In this document: piece by piece, positions 35,587 to 46,009 of the stretch
Position numbering within the stretch: position 1 is the first letter of the stretch
Layout of the letters: the number at the start of each line of letters is the position of its first letter
Notes under the pieces: generated by a model
Told to the model about the DNA's origin: nothing
Seen by the model: the letters and a program-made list of their open reading frames with translations, nothing else
Database searches by the model: none
Assembly (NCBI RefSeq): GCF_033439725.1
Contig: NW_026944387.1
Location: 3,844,001-3,908,000, forward strand
DNA: 64,000 bases
Origin: Neurospora tetraspora
Taxonomy: Eukaryota > Ascomycota > Sordariomycetes > Sordariales > Sordariaceae
Direction: 5' to 3'
Position numbers and translations under genes: made by a program

Positions 35587-37546
35587 ATGGTCCGCACTCG
35601 AGCTCAGACAGGCTAACCCTTAACAGGAAAGCGACCCCAGGGCATCCTCAAAAGCGCACCTCGAAAACGCGGTCGCCTCCGAGAGCAACCCGCAAGCCGT
35701 TCTACAACCAGCCAGACGTCGTCTCATCAAGTATGCCTTCTATCAGCCCCGACCCAGACCCAGACCCGACAGGGCAAGCACACGCCACAAGAGCAAGCTG
35801 GATCAGATCAAGCCGAATTCCAGCCATATCCAACGGGTGGACCACTAAATCGAAAGGTATGACGGGCGCTGTCCTCCTTGTGATCTGGTAGCTAATATAC
35901 TATAGAATCGAGAAGTATCCGTCGAACGCAAAGGCCGGAAGCCGTTGCCTGCCGTTGCAGATCCACTCGAGCACACTTCAGACGAACACTCTCGGAAACG
36001 CCGACGAACATCTCTTGGACAGCAAGACCCTCCTCACCACTCTCCCCGTTTCGCAGGGAATTCTCCGCCCCTCTCCAGGCCGTCCGCTCATCGTCTCGAG
36101 CCCCCAGCTTTGCCAGCATCGCTCGCTCCCGTCCCGGTTCCGGCAGATGGCGACACCGAGGAGAGGCGAGATATAATCGATTTCTGGAGGAAAGAGGGGT
36201 CTTGGCCCAAGAAATATTTCGAACAGGACGACTATACCAGGAATCATTTCGAGAAGGAATTGGATCCAACCACAAGGCTTCAAATGCTTCTTTTCGAACG
36301 TTACGATCCAGCCGCAAGGCGTCTTTTCGTGAAGAAGGCATCTCTCAGCGTGGAACTGTTAGATCCAGATCGCTTGCGGCTAACTTCTATGCCGCCACCT
36401 TCTACAATTATGACGCCTAGCGATCAGAGACCAAGAGAAGAGAAGAGCGCCCCGTACTGGAGTGTCCAATACCAGTTCGTACTCGAGGCCATGGGTTCAT
36501 ACATGAAGAGGTCACCGTTAGGTATTACGGATGAGAGTAGAAACCTTTGCAAGACCCTCCTCGATACTGAACAACCGGCTCCTGAAAATTCACTCTTCGA
36601 CGACGATATCTTTGAGAAGGTCTGCGATAAGCTTCTGAACAAGAACGAGGCTAGGGTTATTCAAGACATTTCTCGGCTGATCGCTCCTTCAGTGGAGCAT
36701 CACGCCCTTCGTGCCAAACACCTCGAACACCTCGACCTTACCGAAAGTGTGAATGAGGGCTGGAACAATTCAGTCCCCTTGACCGGCATCCTTCGTCCTC
36801 AACCCGATTACTCCGTTGGTTTCGGACGAGACGCATTCACTAAGGAGCAGATCGATAAACTACGGCCATTTATTGGTGACTCTCTCCCCGGAGACCAGTC
36901 CTTTTTTATGGCCACGCACTATATGTACTTCCCGTTCCTAACCTGTGAGGTGAAGTGTGACTTCACGTTCCTAACCGGTGAGGTGAAGTGGGACGCTGGA
37001 GCACTCGATATCGCAGACCGACAGAACGCCCACAGCATGACACTTGCGGTGCGGGCCATCGTCGAGCTCTTCCGTATTGTAAAGCGCGAAGATGAGGTTA
37101 ACCGGCAAATTCTCGCCTTCTCCGTCTCGCACGACCAGCAATCTGTACGGATCTACGGCCATTACCCGGTAATAACGGAGAAAGACACCGAATATTACCG
37201 GCACCCGATCCGCAATTTTTACTTTACTGACTTGGACGGCAAGGAGAAGTGGACAGCGTACCGATTTGTCAAGAATGTCTACGAGATATGGGTGCCCGAT
37301 CATTTCAAGAAGATCTGCTCTGCCATTGACCAGTTGTTGGTGCCGGATTCCGGTGTTTCATCGCTTTCTGAGGCAACTGGACTTTCGCAGAACTTGGGGA
37401 ATCTGATGCAGTCAGAGCAGCCTACGGCGACTCCATCGCAGGACTTGGGGAATCCGATGCAGTCAGGGCAGCCTACGGCCACTCCAGACACCTCATTTAC
37501 AAGACCGGAGGCGGCAAAGAGGAGGAAGGGTCAAGTCAAGACATGA
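35587..37546 (+). CDS. DUF7924-type nuclease-like protein, possibly disrupted near its start
   Basis: The readable frame runs in 35627-35856 and 35906-37546, joined in phase 0 over a 49-nt intron with GCTAAT and TATAG. The best start is the ATG at 35587 (MVRTRAQTG), after which a TAA at codon 10 interrupts an otherwise continuous frame. The 15 nt around it (35612-35626) look like an intron end (GCTAAC, then AACAG) without a donor. The N-terminus is basic. The conserved core contains FIGDSLPGDQSFFM, FLTCEVK, ADRQNAHSMTLAVRAI and YGHYPVI, as in fungal DUF7924 proteins. The D..ExK arrangement resembles PD-(D/E)xK nucleases, which is an inference. Two tandem duplications lie inside: one of the EVK motif and one of a Gln-rich C-terminal unit. 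It ends in a basic KRRKGQVK tail. It could be a pseudogene. Confidence 0.65.
36933..36994 (+). repeat. 33-bp tandem duplication of the ExK motif region
   Basis: Near-identical units at 36933-36965 and from 36966 encode FLTCEVKCDFT followed by FLTGEVKWDAG. The frame is kept. It doubles the predicted catalytic Glu-x-Lys. Confidence 0.88.
37385..37486 (+). repeat. 51-bp tandem duplication in the C-terminal coding region
   Basis: Two 51-bp units (37385-37435 and 37436-37486) encode SQNLGNLMQSEQPTATP and SQDLGNPMQSGQPTATP, with four residue changes between them. Confidence 0.88.
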
Positions 37547-37999
37547 ACAGTATCGTTTGGGTATCAAGTGTTACGCGAAGAAGATGTTTCACCAGTGATA
37601 TTGACAGAGAATAATAGAGTGAGCAGCTGGTTGTTGGACAGAGCAACAGTGCGTAACAGTTAGCGACAGTGTTGTCAAAGGAAGCACAAGACAGACACTG
37701 CCGAGAGCCTCAACCTGGAACCTCACACACGACTTCACAGAGCGTGAGCAAGATAGACAGTAGGTTGTAAGGTATTGATTGATTGGCCCGTCAACCTTGA
37801 CAGAGGGAGACGGGGTGAGTAATCTTATATGTCGAGCATGGGTCACGACACAGTGGGGTATCCAGGCACCTGCCCGGAATATCCCATAACATCAAGCCGT
37901 TGTGATGGTCAGTTGGTGCCCTCGGTCCTCGAGGAGACAAATTGATTCACCTGATATCCTGTTTATTCAGCCTTTTTACGCACAGAATCATGTCGTCAC
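37547..37999. other. Convergent 3' flanks of the DUF7924 gene and trp-2
   Basis: A 453-bp gap. No gene, repeat or RNA was seen. Confidence 0.5.
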
Positions 38000-39803
38000 T
38001 TACGCCCCAGCGCTCATGGTCTGCAGCTTGTACTGCTCGTCGCCCTTCTTCCTCTCCTCCTCAATGATTTCCTGCACCGACTTGGATCCCGTGCTGTCAC
38101 CGTAGTATTTCTCGGCCAGTTCGATAGTGCGCAGGTTGGCCGCCAACTTGTTCATGGTCTCCATCCACTCTTCGGTCTTCTCACTGTCAAAGACAATACC
38201 ACCCCCAGCCTGCAGGTAAGCAACCTTATTCTTGACCAGCATGGTGCGGATAGCAATGCAAGTATCCATCTGTCCTTCGCTCAGGAAGGTGGTAACAGGG
38301 GCATCACCCTCACCACCCTCGACGCGAACGACATCGTAGGCGAACCAACCGGCAGCGCCAGCGTAGACGCCGCGCTTCTCCTTCTCCAAGTCGTAGATCA
38401 GCTCCATGGCACGAATCTTGGGCGCGCCCGACACGGTACCGGCGGGGAAGATGGAGCGCAAAGCGTCCCAACGGGTGCATTCGGGGCGCAGCAGACCGGA
38501 GACCTCCGAGGTGATATGCTGGACGTGAGAGAAACGGTCGATACGCATGAGGCGGTCGACCTTGACGGTGGACGGGTGGCAGACACGGTTAACATCATTG
38601 CGGGCAAGATCGACCAACATGACGTGCTCGGCGCGGTCCTTGGTCGAGGCCAGCAGCACGGCCGCAAGGGCATCGTCCTCCTCCGAGTTGAGGCCACGCT
38701 TGATGGTACCAGCAATGGCGTGGTTGACGATCCTGGGGCGAGAGCGGGCCTCGGCAGCGCTATAGCCAAAACGGGTATCCGCAGGAAGGTTGGCATAGCC
38801 GTCGGTCTTCATCAGACATTCGGGCGAGGCGCCAACAATGTGGAAGTCGGAGCACGAGAGGAAGAAGAGGTAGGGCGAAGGGTTGAGCGTGCGCAGAGTG
38901 CGGTAGATGTTGAAGGGGTGCAGGCTGGTGCTGCGAGAAAAGCGCTGAGACGGGACAGCCTGAATGATGTCACCCTTGACAATGTTCTTCTTGAGCTCCG
39001 TCACAAAGTTCTCGTAACCGTGGCGTCCAACGTTGGAAGAAAATGTCTGGTCGGAGGCGGGAGTGCTGGAGTCCTTGGGCGGGAGCGGCGTCTCGGGCTG
39101 GTTAATCACATCGAGTGTCGAGCGAATGCTGTCGCAAGCCGCGTTGTATGCCGCCTCGAAGTCGCCGGAAGGGTCCTCGGGAAGTCTGACATGGGTGACG
39201 ACGGTGAAGGCGGAGGAGAAGTGGTCAAAGGCAACCATGGTATCGTAGAGCATGAAGAGGGCCTCGGGAATGTGCAGGTTGTCCTTGAGTTCGCGACCCT
39301 TGACCGTCTTGGGCTCGAAGTACTTGATGCAGTCGTACGAGATGTAGCCGACAGCGCCGCCGGTCAGCCTGGGGAGTCGGAGGGAGGGGATGCTGAGGAC
39401 CTTGTCCTTGGCGAGCTCCTGTTCGAGGGCTCTCATGGGATCGCCGACATCTTGGTAGCCGGGGCCGGTCTCGAGGACCTTTCGGGGGTTGGCTCCAATG
39501 AAGCTGTAGCGGCCGACTGTCTCGGTGCCGCCATCGGCGCTCTCGAGGAGGAACGAGTATTCAGCTGTCGCTCTAGCCGAGTGAGTCAATTGAGCTATTC
39601 GGAACGGGACGCAAGACGAGGGAGAGGTTTGGGAGGAAGACGCACCCTGCGGAGAGCTTCAGGTAAATGGCCGAGGGCGTCAACAGGTCGGCAGGCAAGG
39701 AGATGCACAGAGGGAGAAGGGTGGGCCTTGCTGATGCTTGGCATGTCTGGTCGAAGAGCTTGCGCGCGTCCTCCAGGGACGGCCTGATGTCGAGTGCAGC
39801 CAT
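38000..39803 (-). CDS. trp-2: Anthranilate synthase component I
   Basis: Exons 39803-39646 and 39572-38000 join in phase 2 over a 73-nt intron, giving 576 residues. The enzyme turns chorismate into anthranilate, the first committed step of tryptophan synthesis, using ammonia delivered by the glutamine amidotransferase partner (TRP1-type protein, not in this window). The N-terminal LLES motif with GRYSFIGANP marks the tryptophan feedback site. The chorismate-binding domain shows GDIIQAVPSQRF, SPECLMK, AGTIKRG, HVMLVDLARND, FPAGTVSGAPKIRAME and QAGGGIVFDSE. Length and motifs are complete. The symbol follows Neurospora use; the equivalent is TRP2 in yeast. Its nearest neighbours do not belong to the pathway. 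Confidence 0.96.
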
Positions 39804-40492
39804 CTTGAACTGGTGTAACGTTTACTGAACAAACGGGAGGGTATTCCCTGGGTGGGATTTAAGTCGGTGGATTTGCGAGAGAGATATCAATGTGGCCGAT
39901 CGCGGACGCTATCGCAACCGTCAAAGTGGCAGCATGTCTCGCTATAATTTTCACCGCCTGCCGCGTTAGTGACTCACGGAGTGGAGTTGCCCGCCAAAAG
40001 GCGCCGAAAGGGCGGGGTTTTGTTCCTGGCTGAATGGAAGCAACCTTGACGGCCGATAAGCCGATAAGCTGGTAGCAAAGGTACATCATGCGCCAGTCAC
40101 CTTGTTAGTACTTGTGCATAATGCAGGCTGGTCTGCTAACTGACTCGGTCAATCAACAAGTTACTTTATTGATGTTATTGAATGACCGTTCCGGCTCTCA
40201 CCAAGACTCCGGATTTGGTCTCATCAACATTGGGCCCACTTCCAGCTGCCAGTGTGTATGTTTTCTCAATTGTTTGATCATCATTGATGCCATACTCTCC
40301 CATCGGGGTATATATAGAGTCAAGAGGAAAGATATGGTCGTGTCATCCAGTCGTCGATTCGTCAACCGTGGCATTTGATGTCTTATCTCATCAATGCCCT
40401 CTTCTCCCGGTGCTCTCGTCCCGGCCATACGACCTCATCCTATTTCGATTCCTGTGTCCTGACCTCCCTGCCATCAACTGCCATTCTCTCCT
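39804..40492. other. trp-2 upstream region
   Basis: The region between trp-2 and the 3' end of the next minus-strand gene. It is likely to hold the trp-2 promoter and possible amino-acid-control sites, but no clear TGACTC palindrome pair was confirmed apart from single TGACTC cores near 39970 and 40140. Confidence 0.4.
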
Positions 40493-41080
40493 TTAGTACC
40501 TCGAAACACTCCGACTCCGACTCCTCCTATCGCTCCTCCCCCTCCGATCATCATACGTATACGTCGGCTGCGCCACCACGACCGGCACCTCCCTCATCGA
40601 CGACCTCCTCGAATGGCTCCTATGCGTGGAATGACCGCGATGACGACTGTGCGAATGCCTCGACCTCGACCTTGAGTGCCTCACCCCGCCCACGTGTCGG
40701 GGCGGGTACTCATCCCTCACGCCATTGTACCAAGCCTTGCCGTTGGGCTTGTCGTCTGTTGGTGGAGCGCCCAGGTTGGAGCAGCTGCGGAAGATCCAGA
40801 TGAGAAGAAGCAAGCCGGCGATAGAGCCGATGACGATGCCTGCGATGGCACCGCCGCTGAGGGTTTGAGCGTCATCGGGGTCGTTGTCATTGTCGGCTTG
40901 GACGACGGTTACTGTAGCGGCGGGTGGGGCGTCTTGCCGCCGGGTGATGGGACTGAAGGTTCTTGTGGGGTGGATGGCTTCAACTCCTTGGAGAGCTGGG
41001 TACACGACCCGTTTGAAGACCAAGTTTTCGAATTTTTGGACCGTTGAGGCGGGTATGCGTGGGAGTGGTAGGGGAGCCAT
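40493..41080 (-). CDS. Single-pass membrane protein with Arg/Ser/His-rich tail
   Basis: A single exon encodes 195 residues. The order is a short N-terminal segment with no clear signal peptide, a Thr/Val/Asp-rich juxtamembrane part, one membrane span (about 80-103, GGAIAGIVIGSIAGLLLLIWIF), then a cytoplasmic tail dominated by HSRSRSRHSHSRH-like repeats. A short tyrosine-containing motif (QPTYTYDDRR) lies near the end. The layout (ectodomain stalk, GAIAGIVIG span, basic tail) is common among fungal plasma-membrane proteins of unknown role. No enzymatic domain is visible. The function is unknown. Confidence 0.75.
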   Translation of the reverse strand: MAPLPLPRIPASTVQKFENLVFKRVVYPALQGVEAIHPTRTFSPITRRQDAPPAATVTVVQADNDNDPDDAQTLSGGAIAGIVIGSIAGLLLLIWIFRSCSNLGAPPTDDKPNGKAWYNGVRDEYPPRHVGGVRHSRSRSRHSHSRHRGHSTHRSHSRRSSMREVPVVVAQPTYTYDDRRGRSDRRSRSRSVSRY

Positions 41081-42614
41081 GGTAGATTGTTTACAGACTC
41101 GCCGAGTTGGATGGCCTCACTGCTTCACTTTTTGATGGGATGTGAAGACTGTGTGAAGAAGACCCTGGGAATGAGAGGTGAGTGAAGGTTAGTTATAAGG
41201 GGATCCTTCGTCTTGAAGGGGATGTCTGTCCCTGGCATGTCAGGAACCAAAGCTGTTTTTCATGACTGCACGATGCGCACATGTTTGCCGGTTTTTCCAT
41301 TCTCATGTTAGTTGAGGTTGAGAGCCGGTGATGTAATTGTACATGATGGAGGGCATCTCCCAACGATATTTTTGTTTCGGCTTTTGCGTGATGCTGAAGC
41401 TTGGATTCTCAATGGTCAGTCACCAAAACATGGCTGAAAACACGAATGGGCTCGACAGCCACGTGTAGCCCGGTCGTCGATCATGGCAAAGCTTCCTCGG
41501 CTTGCGGGTAAACAACATCTCGAGGGGAGACAAGGAGGGGCATGGGATTCTATATCTTGAAGCCGATGGAAATTGATCGTTGGAGTGCTGAAGACATGTA
41601 TGCTGTGATCACTCGTCATCAGGAGCGGACAGAGTTAGTGAAGAGTTTCCCTGATTGAACCCTTGGTTTGGGAATGATATTTGATGATATTAAGCAGGAA
41701 TTCTTCAATGGCGAGGTCGCGACAAAGGACGGACAATTTTCCGGCAGATGCATCATGATGTCATCTTATAGGCAGGCACAAAATCCCCACCTTTCTCGCG
41801 AACTCCCGTCCTCACGGGCCCCGGCACCCCACCCTTCCGCTTCTGTCCACTTTTGACGTTCTTGTTTCATTTCTCTCCACATCTCAACTGCTCTGCCATT
41901 TTGCCATCAATCTTCGCATCGAGACTGCAATGGCAAAACACCAAAACATGTGTTCCTGATGATCGCCAGGGACCAATCGGTCTTGATTGGACTTCTGTTT
42001 GCGTCGTTCCTTTTTCAAGTTCATCAACGTTTCCACTAGAGTCGTGCCTGGTGAGCATGACCAAGGCACAGTCACTTGAACACTAACAGAAATTGGTACA
42101 AGTGTCCCCAGCTACTGTTAGTGTCTTTCACCACTGCATAAAGTCCTGCCGTATTCGCGTCGCGGTGCATCCTCCATATCATTGGCATGGCGCCCGGCTC
42201 CCCGGCTGATCTCCAACGTCTTCCGAACTTCAAGGTGCCGGATCCGGGTCCGAAAAGGACTGACAAAGCGCAGGACTTTGCGAGTTCCTGTACCAAGTAC
42301 CATCACACAGCCACACCAGTTGTTATTGTCCTTTTCATCTCATGTCGCTTTGTCCCTGGCTATCGACATGATTGGCTTTTTTTGTGGCTTGGCCAGGGCA
42401 ACGCCTCCCCAAACTGCTAACAAGCTATCACTAACAACAACAATCGCAACAAGGTTTGCTTGTTGTTATTGTGCACCGAAACCTTAAGAATAATCTACGA
42501 TGCTTACACAATGATGGCAACGGCCAATGCACTTGTGCCAAGGGGGGCACTCACCAGCAACTCTTCTTCTCTCCTTCAATCGAGGATTACCTTACGAAGA
42601 CACTCGCCGGCATC
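41081..42614. other. Divergent intergenic region before the P450 gene
   Basis: A 1.5-kb gap with two promoters. It contains CAA-rich sequence at 42424-42455 that may belong to the P450 leader. No gene was recognised. Confidence 0.45.
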
Positions 42615-44321
42615 ATGAGCTTAGGAAATAGCATCGTACAGCGTGCTCTCATCACCTATCATGATCTGAGCATGGCGACCAAGGCGGCGCTCGCCATTTC
42701 GATCGCCCTCGTCCTGTACAGATTCTTATTCCGACATGAGTCCACCAGACGCAAGGAGTTGCCAGCTTGGGGACCCATTGAAATGGGGCTTGTCATGTAC
42801 TTGCTGGATGGAGCACATAACAGCATGGTCTATCGGATCTAGTATGTCAACCTTGTGCGCGATATTGATCATATCCGCTAACATGCATTACCTACCAGCT
42901 CTACAATCCGTCGATACGGTGGCTCGTTCTACGGCATCTCATCGGCAAATCAGACTCTCATTGGGTATGAAGACGTCGATCGCCTGTTTTCGTCTCAGAT
43001 GAACCACGCCCTCAGCATCGAGTGGCATGGATATGGCCTCTTCCTCCGTTTCTTCGGGTTTCCCGACACACCAGCTTTGAGGAAGAAGGTCGAAAGCACG
43101 TTCAAACCTTGGCACTCTCCAATCGAAAGGGTCTTCAACAACGATGCCGGTGCCACTGCAGCCTTTGAGAGGGGTAATCTTCCCAAGATGGTGTCCGAAT
43201 TCGTCAGTTTCAGCCAGGAGAAGGAGAAGATGAAGAGATGGGAACTCCGTGCCGATACCAAGGTTATCAAACAAGGTGAAGCGGTCGAGGCCAATTTCTC
43301 AGCTCTGATCATGGACTTTGGTGCTTGCTTCACCATCCCACCCATCTTCGGCCACGACCTGCTGGATCGCAACCCGCACCTCCTGGAAGACATCTGGAAG
43401 TTCGACCATGTTGTTCCGCTGCTGTTCATCAACATGCCGAAGTGGGTTCCGTTCAAGGTCATGAAGGAGGGACTAAAAGCTCGGAAGCGGCTGCTTGACG
43501 GAGTTGAGGCTTTCTCACGCCGCGTCACCCAGTTTCAGCGAGGAGAGAAAGTTGACGACGCCGCTGAGATGTCAGATGTCAGTGATGTTGTGCTGGAGCG
43601 CAATACTGCTCTGAAACGGAATGAGTGGTCTTACAAAGAGCGTGCCGCCTCCGAGTTGCTCGTCCTTTTTGCCAGCAATACCAACACTCAACCAGTCCTC
43701 TTCTGGCTCGTTTTGTACATCTACTCCACGTCGGGGCTGGTAGACACACTCCGCAAGGAGGTTGCGCCCTTCGTCACTCTTTCCAACTCGCACAACAAAA
43801 AAGAAATCACGGCGATAGACACTTCCGGCATGTCCCGCGAATGCCAGCTCCTCAAGTCCATCATCCTCGAAACCCTCCGCCTCGCATTCGGTGCCGTTTC
43901 CACTCGCTTCGTCAAACGCCCCATCACCGTCCAAGACGGCAACCACACACACCAGCTCCATCCAGGCACCTTCCTATCCGTCGCTCACTCCTTCTCCCAG
44001 CGGGACCCATCCTTGTACCCCGACCCAGACAAGTTCGTCCCCGATCGCTTCCTCGAGACGGATCCCTCGTCCGGTAAACTGGTCGCCAAGTACGGAAAGC
44101 TGAGGCCGTGGGGCGCTGGGGCGAGCATGTGCAGAGGAAGGCTGTTTGCGGAGAAGGAGCTGATGGCTATCGGCGCGGCGCTGGTGATGCTGTGGGATAT
44201 CAGTCCCGCTGGTGGTTGTGAGTGGAGGCTGCCGGAGATGGTGGGCGGCCCGGGACCGGTGAAGCCGAAGGAGGATGTTAGGGTTGTGATTCAGCGGAGG
44301 GTGTTTGTGTCTTCGGAGTAA
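42615..44321 (+). CDS. Cytochrome P450 monooxygenase, CYP7/CYP8-like
   Basis: Exons 42615-42841 and 42899-44321 join in phase 2 over a 57-nt intron (GTATGT donor, CCGCTAAC branch point, CCAG acceptor), giving 549 residues. An N-terminal membrane anchor (about 21-38, KAALAISIALVLYRFLF) is followed by a Pro-containing hinge (KELPAWGP). The K-helix ExxR is Glu400-Arg403 (ETLR), and the haem-binding loop is PWGAGASMCRGR with Cys487. The I-helix reads ELLVLFASNTNTQPVLFW, without the usual acid-Thr pair, and resembles the Asn-containing CYP7 and CYP8 type that oxidises sterols or rearranges endoperoxides. The protein should sit in the ER membrane. The substrate is unknown. A UbiA prenyltransferase lies about 6 kb away, but no pathway link is shown. 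Confidence 0.9.
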
Positions 44322-46009
44322 ACGTAGCGCTAGTGTTCTTAACGGTGCTTTTGGGGTAGAATGGTTCAATCCAGTGTGCTTTCCGCCGTCTTTCTGCCAC
44401 CTGGTGATTCACCTCATGGTACTTGAGTGCCACCTCTTCCGCCAAAGGGATTATGCCCACAGCAGCGGCTCTTCTGATACCCTGTGAGCTCGGCTGTACG
44501 TTCTTTGTCTCCAGCAGCCATATCAATACTGAGATTGGTCGAGATCAGCAATACTGTACTACCTAGGCTGGATGCGGTATCTCTACTTGCGGTGGTAACT
44601 TCCTCTGCTGCTCTTTGCGATTCTTCCACTTCATTGCCGAAGAGCCTTCACTTCCCCTCTCTTTCTGTTCCTTCCCTTTTGTACCCCTTTTCTCATGCAT
44701 TTCAGTTGTACCAGCAAACATTTTGAAGTCTGGGCGAACCAACGGAAGGATGTAGCGAGGTCCCAACCTGGAGTAACCCGACCAATGGGACACAAGCAAG
44801 TGCAGTACGCGGAGTGGTGATCGGCAAACGTACTGGGCTGTCGGGATTTTGCAGATCTGGACGCGATTGCCCAGAACGACCTGGCAGTTCCTAAATTGTT
44901 GACTGGGAAGTCGTGGTGCAGTTGGTTTCGTCGCGAGGGTAAGTTGAGAACTTGAGGCAGGAGCAATGGATGGTCGTTATCTCGTATCTGCGACAGCTGC
45001 AGCGGCTCCAAGAGATGAAGTGGAAGGAACTTTGGAAATGACGGCACATGACCCTCAAGGTTCGCACTTCAGCCATTGTCGCATCCTTAGACAACGAACC
45101 GACAACTTCACCTCAAATGCTTCCGGTCGCCAACGTCAAAGTAGCCGAGCCCAGAAAAGAACTTTGCATACGTCTAATACCCAAGCCACCCGGGGAGGTC
45201 CACCGCAAATTAGAATCTAGGGGTTCAGGTACAGATGTCACCTTGGCCTATAAGGCTGTATCAAACGTCTAACGGCGCACTCGCCTCTTCATTAGGTTTC
45301 CTTGGCACCACCTTGGCCGTCCATCGCGGCTGACATGGCCAATCATCCGGTTTGTCCACCAACACCCTCTGCGAACCCGGGTAGCGTCTTGGACCTACGC
45401 CTCGGCGGGCGCGAATGGAGGCATGTGAGACCCAGGGATGAAAAAGTTCGGGGTAAAGTTTTGTTGAAATGTGAAGGGAGGGAAAGTGATGGGCTGTGTG
45501 GCCACACAAGGAGCGTCATTGGCAATTGCGTCTGCTTGATCAATGACCAGCATCGACTCGCAAATCAAATACCCACGGAATTGGCCTACCAGCTTCGGTT
45601 AAACAGAGAAAGAACTGCGGGACCGCATCTGTCAACGGTTGGGATGACCCTAGGTTGTGGCTTGCATTCGACATATCTTCCATCAACCTTCCATTCCAGT
45701 CGTCGACTTATACCCCACGGTCATCCCGGTCTTTGTCTGTCGAACCGTCCAAACTTTCTTCCCTCCCTTCCTTCTTTGTCGTTCAATGTTTGCGCCTTGA
45801 CGAGATTCCTCCGGTCTAACCTCGGGACGAACCGCTTTCTTGTTGGTGTGGCTTGTCATCCCAACGGTATCACTCTGGTATCACCTGCGTCCCGCACTCA
45901 ACCCAACCTTCTCTCAACGACCACACGAGATACACTCTCGTCTCACAACCACCAACCCCACTCGATAGATGGTCACAACCGGCGTGGCCGCCTCAACCAA
46001 AACTCCAAG
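44322..46009. other. Intergenic region between the P450 and membrane glycosyltransferase genes
   Basis: A 1.7-kb gap. The frame of the next gene is open back to about 45302, but this part has no conserved motif and reads like a CT-rich leader. No other gene was seen. Confidence 0.45.

Noticed and set aside
38516-39787. 423-codon open frame opposite trp-2
   Set aside because: It is a shadow of the well-supported anthranilate synthase gene.
45302-46009. Upstream extension of the membrane glycosyltransferase frame
   Set aside because: It is open by chance, begins without a good leader, and would place the signal anchor in mid-protein.
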